Shown here: positions 1 to 5,245 of the stretch, in pieces
Numbering within the stretch: position 1 is the first letter of the stretch
How the letters are laid out: each line of letters starts with the position of its first letter
Assembly: GCA_030045215.1 (NCBI GenBank)
Contig: JASIBJ010000774.1
Location: 1-5,345, forward strand
Length of the DNA stretch: 5,345 nt
Reading direction: 5' to 3'
Source of the DNA: Streptosporangiaceae bacterium
Lineage (GTDB): Bacteria > Actinomycetota > Actinomycetes > Streptosporangiales > Streptosporangiaceae
The notes under the pieces: generated by a model
What the model saw: the letters and a program-made list of their open reading frames with translations, nothing else
Databases searched by the model: none
Told to the model about the DNA's origin: nothing
Made by a program: the position numbers and the translations under genes

Positions 1-1962
1 GTCGCCCACCACAACCGCGGTTTCGTGCTGAGTGAGCTGGGCCGGCGCGAGGAGGCGCTGGCCGCCTTCGACCGGGCGGTGGCACTGGATCCGAAGTACG
101 TCAGTGCGCATAACGGCCGGGGGAATGTGCTGAGTGAGCTGGGCCGGCGGGAAGAGGCGCTGGCTGCGTTCGACCGCGCGGTGGAGCTGGATCCGAAGTA
201 CCTCGGTGCGCATAACGGCCGGGGGAATGTGCTGAGTGAGCTGGGCCGGCGGGAAGAGGCGCTGGCCGCCTTCGACCGCGCGGTGGAGCTGGACCCGAGC
301 GACGCTATCGCGCATCACAACCGGGCGATCACCCTTCGGAACCTGGGCCGGCGGGAAGAGGCGCTGGCTGCGTTCGACCGGGCCGTGGAGCTGGACCCGA
401 GCGACGCTGTTGCCCATCACAACCGGGCGATCACCCTTCGGAACCTGGGCCGACGGGAGGAGGCGGCGGCGGCGCTGGCTGCGTTCGACCGCGCGGTGGA
501 GCTGGATCCGAAGTACGTCAGTGCGCATAACGGCCGGGGGAATGTGCTGAGTGAGCTGGGCCGGCGGGAAGAGGCGCTGGCTGCGTTCGAGCGGGCGGTG
601 GAGCTGGACCCGGGCTATGCCAGTGCGCATACCGGCCGGGGGAATGTGCTGAGAGACCTGGGCCGGCAGGAAGAGGCGCTGGCTGCGTTCGAGCGGGCGG
701 TGGAGCTGGACCCCGGCGACGCTATCGCCCACCAGAACCGGGCGGGCGTGCTGAGAAGCCTGGGCCGGCCGGAGGAGGCGCTGGCCGCCTTTGGCCGGGC
801 GGTGGAGCTGGACCCCAGCGACACTACCGCCCACGAGAACTGCGGTTTCGTGCTGAGTGAGCTGGGCCGGCGGGAGGAGGCGCTGGCCGCGTTCGACCGG
901 GCAGTCGAGCTGGACCCGGGCTATGCCAGTGCGCACAATGGCCGGGCGAATGTGCTGAGAGACCTGGGCCGGCCGGAGGAGGCGCTGGCTGCGTTCGACC
1001 GCGCGGTGAAACTGGACCCGAAGTACGTGAGTGCGCACAATGGCCGGGCGAATGTGCTGAGTGAGCTGGGCCGGCCGGAGGCGGCGCTGGCCGCGTTCGG
1101 CCGCGCGGTGGAGCTGGACCCGAAGTACGTCAGTGCGCACAACGGCCGGGGGAATGTGCTGAGAAGCCTGGGCCAGCGGGAGGAGGCGCTGGCCGCGTTC
1201 GACCGCGCAGTGGAGCTGGACCCGGGCTACACCGTCGCTCACCACAACCGCGGCTTCGTCCTGAGTGAGCTGGGCCGGCGGGAGGAGGCGCTGGCCGCGT
1301 TCGACCGCGCGGTGGAGCTGGACCCGAGCTGCGTCAGCGCGCACCACGGCCGGGGGACCGTGCTGAGGGGCCTCGGCCGGAGGGAAGAGGCGCTGGCCGC
1401 CTACGGCCGGGCGGTGGAGTTGGACCCCAGCTACGCCAGCGCGCACTACAACCGGGCGGTCACCCTGCGCAACCTGGGTCGGCAGGAGGAGGCGCTGGCC
1501 GCGTTCGACTGGGCGGTGGAGCTGGACCCGAGCTACGCCAGCGCGCACAACGGCCGGGGGAACGCGCTGAGTGGCCTGGGCCGGCATCAGGAGGCACTGG
1601 CCGCCTTCGACCGGGCGGTGGAGCTGGACCCGAGTTACCCGATCGCCCATCGCAACCGGGCGATCACCCTGCGGAACCTGGGCCGGCAGGAGGAGGCGCT
1701 GGCCGCGTTCGACCGGGCGGTGGAGCTGGACCCGAGCTACGTCAGCGCGCACAACGGCCGCGGGAACGCGCTGAGTGACCTGGGCCGGCAGGAGGAGGCG
1801 CTGGCCGCCTACGACCGCGCGGTGGAGCTGGACCCGAGCTACCCGATCGCTCATCGCAACCGGGCGATCACCCTAAGCAATCTTGGTCGGCAGGAGGAGG
1901 CGCTGATCGCCTACGACCAGGCGGTGCATCTGGATCCGAGCCTCGCCATTGCTGAGATATAG
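1..1962 (+). CDS. TPR-repeat protein, 5' end outside window (19 TPR units visible)
   Basis: The reading frame is open from base 1 and ends at TAG 1960-1962, giving 653 visible residues. The first GTG (25) lies inside a repeat, so the true start is upstream. The visible part is entirely TPR: 19 consecutive units of 34 residues (one of 37), then Ala-Glu-Ile and stop. Mapped on the TPR consensus, each unit has G or A at 8, L at 11 (most units), G15, A20, F or Y24, A27 and P32, with His at 4 and Arg at 7 where Trp and Leu are usual. TPR arrays fold into a superhelix of paired helices that binds other proteins. No catalytic, DNA-binding or membrane segment is visible, and an effector domain could lie upstream. 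There is no obvious C-terminal capping helix, since the protein stops three residues after the last unit. A scaffold or adaptor role is inference, and the partner is unknown. The family call is near certain. Confidence 0.95.
   Translation, partial: VAHHNRGFVLSELGRREEALAAFDRAVALDPKYVSAHNGRGNVLSELGRREEALAAFDRAVELDPKYLGAHNGRGNVLSELGRREEALAAFDRAVELDPSDAIAHHNRAITLRNLGRREEALAAFDRAVELDPSDAVAHHNRAITLRNLGRREEAAAALAAFDRAVELDPKYVSAHNGRGNVLSELGRREEALAAFERAVELDPGYASAHTGRGNVLRDLGRQEEALAAFERAVELDPGDAIAHQNRAGVLRSLGRPEEALAAFGRAVELDPSDTTAHENCGFVLSELGRREEALAAFDRAVELDPGYASAHNGRANVLRDLGRPEEALAAFDRAVKLDPKYVSAHNGRANVLSELGRPEAALAAFGRAVELDPKYVSAHNGRGNVLRSLGQREEALAAFDRAVELDPGYTVAHHNRGFVLSELGRREEALAAFDRAVELDPSCVSAHHGRGTVLRGLGRREEALAAYGRAVELDPSYASAHYNRAVTLRNLGRQEEALAAFDWAVELDPSYASAHNGRGNALSGLGRHQEALAAFDRAVELDPSYPIAHRNRAITLRNLGRQEEALAAFDRAVELDPSYVSAHNGRGNALSDLGRQEEALAAYDRAVELDPSYPIAHRNRAITLSNLGRQEEALIAYDQAVHLDPSLAIAEI
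4..1950 (+). repeat. Tandem array of nineteen ~102-bp units encoding TPRs
   Basis: Counting from the Ala-His pair that opens each unit, units start at 4, 106, 208, 310, 412, 523 and then every 102 bases to 1849. Unit 5 (412-522) is 111 bases long because of a 9-base GCG expansion. Units are very similar at DNA level: bases 85-173 and 502-590 are identical over 89 bases by direct reading. Units 16-17 and 18-19 look like copies of a two-unit, 204-base block. The last unit (1849-1950) is the most divergent, as is common at the edge of an array that homogenises by unequal exchange. The high identity makes the region prone to copy-number change and to assembly collapse. Confidence 0.95.
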
Positions 1963-2339
1963 CGCGAACCCGAGGAGGTCGGGCCATCGCCGAGCTATGC
2001 CGACTAATTTGAGTTTCATGCATTGGCCGACATGGCTGGCAAGCCCCTGACAGGACGGCGTTCTTCGTGCTCACCGCAGTGGCCGATGGCCCGCGGCATG
2101 GCTAGGCCTGACTGATGCGGAGCCAGCCGGGGCGGCCGGATGAGCGGCGACCTGGAGCACCGGCATCGCCTGGGCGGCTGATTTCCGTTAAGTACCGGCA
2201 CGCCCGTGTTCGCCATGTCTGGTTCCTGGGAGCCAGGGCGCGTGCGGCCGGTCATCCTTCTGCGGGGGTGATGTGCCCAGCCCGTCGGGCAGGCAACCTG
2301 GTGGTACCAGTGGCATCGGGGTATCGGGGGGACAAGCCC
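1963..2339. other. Intergenic region of 377 bases without a convincing gene
   Basis: I find no protein with family character in any frame. The DUF1269 frame stays open upstream to an ATG at 2115, but the added 75 residues are Arg/Pro/Gly-rich, look like untranslated high-GC sequence, and lack a ribosome binding site. Just after the TPR stop, a 5-bp hairpin (1969-1973 with 1979-1983, loop GGAGG) could be a weak terminator. A second small hairpin is at 2219-2236 (7 bp with one G-U pair, four-base loop). The region should carry the promoter of the DUF1269 gene, but I see no clear -35/-10 pair. Confidence 0.6.
2326..2332 (+). promoter_or_regulatory. Ribosome binding site of the DUF1269 gene
   Basis: The purine run GGGGGGA ends seven bases before ATG 2340. 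This spacing supports 2340 as the start, in preference to the in-frame ATG at 2115 or GTG at 2310, neither of which has a comparable site. Confidence 0.65.
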
Positions 2340-2846
2340 ATGGCAAAGCCGGAATCAGTCTTCATTTATGTCGGCACCTATCCAGGCGAGGCACAGGCCC
2401 GCGACGATTACCAGGTCATCAAGGACCTGCACTCGCTCGGCGCGGTCGGGACATATGACGCCGCCGTTGTCACCAAGGACGACGGGAAGGTACACGTCAA
2501 CAAGGACGAGATGGCTACCCGGCACGGCGCTTGGGGCGGTGCGGCCGCAGGCGCGGCAATAGGCATCTTGTTCCCGCCCGCCGTCATCGGGACCGCGCTG
2601 GTCGGCGCGGCCGTTGGCGGAGTGGCCGGGCATCTGTGGCGTGGCATGTCCCGTGCCGACGTCAAGGATCTCGGCGAGGTTATCGACGACGGCCAGGCGG
2701 CGCTGGTAGTGGTCGGCGAAAGTCAGCTACAGCAGGCTCTGGACAAGGCCGCGCTGAAGGCCGAAAAGCACGTCGCCAGGGAACTCAATGTCAGTCCCGA
2801 CGAGATAGACCAGGCCGTCAGGACGGCAGCCGCGCAGATGGGCTGA
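2340..2846 (+). CDS. DUF1269 domain-containing protein (glycine-zipper, probable membrane association)
   Basis: A protein of 168 residues. Residues about 6-55 form an alpha/beta N-terminal part (strand FIYVGTY, a helix around 18-33, strand DAAVVTKDDGKVHV). Residues 63-100 are a Gly/Ala-rich hydrophobic stretch with small residues in glycine-zipper spacing (G63, G67, G71, G75, then G84, G89, G93, G97) broken by two prolines at 79-80, suggesting a helical hairpin in or on the membrane. After it come a short strand region (ALVVVGES, 120-128) and a charged C-terminal helix from about 129. This order is that of the DUF1269 family (COG4803), whose molecular function is not established. The ATG at 2340 is chosen because the domain starts right after it and a good ribosome binding site precedes it. 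The gene converges on the amidohydrolase gene, with a shared hairpin between them. Family call is good. Membrane location is inferred. Confidence 0.85.
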   Translation: MAKPESVFIYVGTYPGEAQARDDYQVIKDLHSLGAVGTYDAAVVTKDDGKVHVNKDEMATRHGAWGGAAAGAAIGILFPPAVIGTALVGAAVGGVAGHLWRGMSRADVKDLGEVIDDGQAALVVVGESQLQQALDKAALKAEKHVARELNVSPDEIDQAVRTAAAQMG

Positions 2847-2852
2847 ATCGCC

Positions 2853-2887
2853 GGCCTCGGCGCGCCGGGCGCCGGCGCGCCGAGGTC
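2853..2887. terminator. Stem-loop, probable bidirectional terminator
   Basis: A 13-base arm (2855-2867) pairs perfectly with 2873-2885 around the five-base loop GGCGC. Two more outer pairs (2854-2886 G-U, 2853-2887 G-C) extend the stem to 15 bp. It starts 6 bases after the DUF1269 stop and lies 33 bases beyond the amidohydrolase stop on the other strand, so it sits where both converging transcripts should end. There is no T-run on either side. Such U-less GC-rich hairpins are commonly proposed as terminators in actinobacteria. Each arm contains the palindrome GGCGCGCC. Confidence 0.75.
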
Positions 2888-2919
2888 AGGCCCCAGAGTT
2901 TGCCATGACGCCCGACGAG

Positions 2920-3867
2920 CTAGGCGGGCCCAATCCCCAGCAGTTCCGTCGCGTTGCGCTCAAGGATCGCCTCCGCCTGGTCGGCTGGAAGGCCCGATGC
3001 GGAGATGTAGTCGACGGCGCGGACGAAGACGTCCCCGGCCTCGTACGGGAAGTCAGTACCCAAGACCAGCCGGTCAGCGCCGAACGATTCCACGGCGCAG
3101 CGCAGCGCCGGGACGTGTCCGTGGCCGACGGTGTCGTACCACATGCGTCGCGCGGCCACGCTCGGCGCCTCGGGAGTATCGGGGTATTCCCAGCTGTACT
3201 GGTCGTCGGCCCGCTGCAGGAGCATGGGCAAGGCACCGCCGAGATGCGAGTTGATGATCTTGATATTCGGATACCGGGAGGGGATCCCGCGGGTGATCAG
3301 CTGCATGGTGGAGATGGTGTCCTCGATCGGCGCGCCGACCATCCAGGTCAGGTTGAAGTCCTTGATCAGGGGCGTACAGGCGGAGTTTCCCGCCGGATGC
3401 AGGTACAGCACCGCGCCGCGCCGGTCGAGCTCGGCGAAGACGGGCGAGAAGGCGGGATCAACGAGAGCCTGGCCGAGGACGGTCGTGTTCATGACCACCC
3501 CGACCATCCCCAGTTCGTCTAGCGCCCGTCCCATCTCGCCGATCGACTCGTCAACGTGGGGCATCGGCGTCGCCGCGAACGCGCGAAAGCGATCCTGATG
3601 CGTGCTGACCAGCTCGGCATACTGGTCGTTGACGAAACGCGCCGCGGCCTGGGTCTCCTGCGGGTCAGAGCCATAGGGCATCTGCGGGGCCGCAGACAGG
3701 ACCTGCATGTCCACACCCGCCCGATCCATCAGCCGCAGCCGTGCGTCGAGTTCCGCTCCGCCGCCCGCGCCGGTGCCTCGCTGCGTGCCGGTATCGGTCC
3801 GGCCGAGCTTGACCGCCAGATCGAGGTAATCGTCGGTCCAGTAGTGCGCGTGCACGTCAACTCGCAT
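2920..3867 (-). CDS. Amidohydrolase family protein (ACMSD-like, COG2159)
   Basis: A protein of 315 residues, normal for this subgroup. It is a metal-dependent TIM-barrel enzyme. The family's metal ligands are all in place: H6 and H8 in the N-terminal DVHAHYW motif, H157 in YLHP, H208 in NSHLGG and D272 in GTDFPY. Members hydrolyse or decarboxylate small, often aromatic or carboxylated substrates; the best known are ACMSD (aminocarboxymuconate-semialdehyde decarboxylase) and gamma-resorcylate decarboxylase. The segments around W175 (TWMVG) and R219 (LLQRADD) resemble ACMSD. The N-terminal stretch that carries a substrate-binding Arg in ACMSD is replaced by a Gly-rich loop (about 31-38), so the substrate is probably different. 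No signal peptide, so cytoplasmic. The start is ATG 3865-3867, two residues before the first strand, behind a good ribosome binding site. No other catabolic gene in the window names a pathway. Confidence 0.9.
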   Translation of the reverse strand: MRVDVHAHYWTDDYLDLAVKLGRTDTGTQRGTGAGGGAELDARLRLMDRAGVDMQVLSAAPQMPYGSDPQETQAAARFVNDQYAELVSTHQDRFRAFAATPMPHVDESIGEMGRALDELGMVGVVMNTTVLGQALVDPAFSPVFAELDRRGAVLYLHPAGNSACTPLIKDFNLTWMVGAPIEDTISTMQLITRGIPSRYPNIKIINSHLGGALPMLLQRADDQYSWEYPDTPEAPSVAARRMWYDTVGHGHVPALRCAVESFGADRLVLGTDFPYEAGDVFVRAVDYISASGLPADQAEAILERNATELLGIGPA

Positions 3868-3872
3868 GCCCT

Positions 3873-3883
3873 CTCACCTTTCT
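3873..3883 (-). promoter_or_regulatory. Ribosome binding site of the amidohydrolase gene
   Basis: On the minus strand the sequence AGAAAGGTGAG lies five bases before ATG 3867. Its first seven bases match the complement of the 16S rRNA 3' end, which fixes the start codon. Confidence 0.75.
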
Positions 3884-3958
3884 GAGGCGCGCTCGAGGCC
3901 GCGCCGTACGTGCGTGCGTGCCTGACCAGCGCCATGACCTTCAGCGGAAGCATCAGAA

Positions 3959-4018
3959 CGTCGACTCGCGGCGCGGCCCGCTGCGAGTCCGACGTGCTTG
4001 CCCGAGGGAAGTCCGACG
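3959..4018. promoter_or_regulatory. Stem-loop plus 9-base direct repeat in the 151-base spacer
   Basis: Bases 3959-3969 (CGTCGACTCGC) pair with 3983-3994 (GCGAGTCCGACG): 11 pairs with one bulged C and a 13-base loop. The right arm contains AGTCCGACG (3986-3994), which recurs exactly at 4010-4018, 24 bases away and directly against the stop codon of the minus-strand gene. The hairpin could terminate that gene's transcript, or the repeats could be a regulator site in front of the amidohydrolase gene. The structure is seen; both roles are inference. Confidence 0.4.
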
Positions 4019-4420
4019 CTACTCTGGCCCCTGCGAGTCTGCCCTGCACACGTGACCGAGCAATCGCGCGGATAGCTCTGTCGCCCGGATGCCCTGCTCG
4101 GCCGGCCTCGCGAACACGTGCCCGCATTTCGCGCAGGAGAGCGCCCCGCTCATCGCGACCGATTCAGACCCGCCGTGCCGCATCTCCATGTACTTGCGCG
4201 AGCTGAACAGGGCGGCCTGGAACTCCGCCTGCGCTATGGGCGACAGGTCAACCCCGAGTTCCATCCGCTCGGCCCAGCGGTCCCAGATTCCTGCGATCAC
4301 CCGCCAGAAGCCGTAGGCAGGCGATCCTCTCAGGTAGCGCTGCCGGACGGTCTCCGCGGCATGCCGTAGCTCCGTACTCGGGTCCGCCGATCCGGTGTCA
4401 GCCGGTATGTCTTCGGTCAG
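4019..4420 (-). CDS. Hypothetical protein, 133 residues, CTG start, possible zinc site
   Basis: I do not recognise the family. Between TAA 4457-4459 and TAG 4019-4021 the minus frame is open, but its only ATG/GTG/TTG codons are GTG 4298-4300 and later ones. The coding character clearly begins before that: residues 12-40 (for example TELRHAAETVRQRYLRG) look like ordinary protein with mainly G/C third bases. CTG 4418-4420 has GGGAGG exactly seven bases before it, so I take it as the start. The protein has an acidic N-terminus (1-17), a helical region with Trp and Arg (18-82) and a C-terminal part with C96-x2-C99 and H123-x-C125, possibly a zinc site. No signal peptide or membrane segment. It is co-directional with the amidohydrolase gene, 151 bases away. 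If CTG is wrong, the protein would be 93 residues from the GTG, or the remnant of a longer gene. Function unknown. Confidence 0.6.
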   Translation of the reverse strand: MTEDIPADTGSADPSTELRHAAETVRQRYLRGSPAYGFWRVIAGIWDRWAERMELGVDLSPIAQAEFQAALFSSRKYMEMRHGGSESVAMSGALSCAKCGHVFARPAEQGIRATELSARLLGHVCRADSQGPE

Positions 4421-4427
4421 GACGACA

Positions 4428-4433
4428 CCTCCC
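4428..4433 (-). promoter_or_regulatory. Strong Shine-Dalgarno sequence before a CTG start
   Basis: GGGAGG on the minus strand, followed by seven bases (TGTCGTC) and then CTG at 4420-4418. No ATG, GTG or TTG in this frame lies at a suitable distance. The site is the main evidence for the unusual start codon. Confidence 0.6.
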
Positions 4434-4451
4434 AGGCACGCATCGTAGGCA

Positions 4452-4472
4452 CGGTATTACAGAGCGTAACCG
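4452..4472. promoter_or_regulatory. Imperfect inverted repeat, candidate operator in the divergent region
   Basis: CGG-TA-TTAC, then AGAGC, then GTAA-CCG: seven-base arms with two extra bases in the left arm. It overlaps a -10-like hexamer TGTAAT on the minus strand (4456-4461) placed to give a short leader for the minus-strand gene. No matching -35 is visible. The rest of 4421-4636 holds an 11-base palindrome (TGGGCGGCCCA, 4560-4570) and no clear promoter for the plus-strand gene. Confidence 0.25.
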
Positions 4473-4636
4473 TCATGCGAGCGCGGCCATGCGGGCGGCG
4501 TCATAGCTGCGGCTTCAGAGCGGAACGAGGCGTGACCAGCCTGGCGGTGTCCGGCTGCCTGGGCGGCCCATAGTTCCCAAAAACGTGCACATCGAAACGG
4601 GCGCGTAGAAGCAGCGGGCACGGGGATGATGGTCGG

Positions 4637-5245
4637 ATGAGACCGATATCGCGAGGCTTCCACGGCCGTCGCCGGGAGCCACCCGAGCAGTCCGGCCGGG
4701 TGCCGCCCGGGCAGTATGTCACCCAGGACTTTCCTGTTCTGTCGGCTGGTCCTACGCCGAGCACTCCGCTGGAGAAGTGGTCGTTCTCGATCCGGCAGGG
4801 TGGTGACACGAGCATGTCCTGGAGCTGGGAAGAGCTGCAGGATCTGCCCGCCGAGGACGTGACCGCCGACATCCACTGCGTGACCCGCTGGTCGAAGCTC
4901 GACACCATGTGGCGTGCGGTGTCTGTGGACACGCTGCTGGCCCAGGTGGAGCACAATGCCCGGTACGTCCTGGCGTTCTGCGATGGCGGATACACCACAA
5001 ACCTGCCGCTTGCGGACGTGACGTCCGGTCAGGCGTGGGTCGCATTCGACTTCGGGGGCGCGCCGCTGGCTCCCGAGCACGGCGGGCCCGCCCGGCTGCT
5101 GGTGCCGCATCTGTACTTCTGGAAGAGCGCGAAGTGGGTCCGCGGCCTGGAGCTGCTGGATAAGGACCAGCCGGGATTCTGGGAAACCTACGGCTACAAC
5201 ATGTACGGGGATCCATGGCGGGAACAGCGGTACGCGGGCGACTGA
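4637..5245 (+). CDS. Sulfite-oxidase-like molybdopterin-dependent oxidoreductase
   Basis: A 202-residue protein made of a single molybdopterin-binding domain of the sulfite oxidase/YedY superfamily (COG2041). C81 in DIHCVTRWSK is the expected molybdenum ligand. Other family blocks are GYTTNLPLADV (118-128), EHGGPARLLVPHLYFWKSAKW (about 147-167) and a C-terminal GDPWREQRY. It lacks the C-terminal dimerisation domain of true sulfite oxidases and the Tat signal of MsrP/YedY, so it is probably cytoplasmic. The N-terminal ISRGF-GRRR segment is typical of the short actinobacterial group, whose substrate is not established. Start ATG 4637 fits that N-terminus; the ribosome binding site is only moderate (GGGGA at 4622-4626). 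Its 3' end overlaps the next gene, a flavin reductase that likely supplies or takes its electrons. Divergently oriented from the unknown minus-strand gene. Confidence 0.92.
   Translation: MRPISRGFHGRRREPPEQSGRVPPGQYVTQDFPVLSAGPTPSTPLEKWSFSIRQGGDTSMSWSWEELQDLPAEDVTADIHCVTRWSKLDTMWRAVSVDTLLAQVEHNARYVLAFCDGGYTTNLPLADVTSGQAWVAFDFGGAPLAPEHGGPARLLVPHLYFWKSAKWVRGLELLDKDQPGFWETYGYNMYGDPWREQRYAGD

Noticed and set aside
615..1142. Minus-strand and other-frame open frames within the TPR array
   Set aside because: They repeat with the 102-base period and are mirror images of the TPR codons. They have Ser/Ala/Arg-rich low-complexity translations and no independent signals.
4..1950. Periodic repeats as a possible CRISPR array
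   Set aside because: The 102-base units are continuous protein-coding sequence with TPR residues and have no unique spacers.
1997..2050. Small frame of 17 residues after the TPR gene, downstream of an AGGAGG sequence
   Set aside because: The AGGAGG (1973-1978) is 18 bases away, too far to serve this ATG, and there is no other support.
2016..2255. Minus-strand open frame of 79 residues in the region between the TPR and DUF1269 genes
   Set aside because: It is Arg/Pro-rich, resembles no protein family, and fits chance openness in GC-rich DNA.
2319..2324. GGGTAT, like the -10 element of stress sigma factor promoters
   Set aside because: No GTTT-type -35 lies at the right distance, and a start from it would leave a leader too short to contain the ribosome binding site.
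2115..2339. N-terminal extension of the DUF1269 protein from ATG 2115
   Set aside because: The 75 added residues are Arg/Pro-rich without domain character and no ribosome binding site precedes 2115. The family N-terminus begins just after ATG 2340.
2905..3522. Plus-strand open frame (205 residues) opposite the amidohydrolase gene
   Set aside because: It is the antisense of a clear enzyme gene with intact metal motifs, and has no recognisable domain of its own.
3909..3920. Three CGTG tandem copies
   Set aside because: Too short and GC-typical to be meaningful, and outside any coding region.
4457..5110. Long minus-strand open frame (217 residues) opposite the molybdoenzyme gene
   Set aside because: The plus strand encodes a clear conserved enzyme there. 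The antisense translation has no family character and is an effect of high GC.
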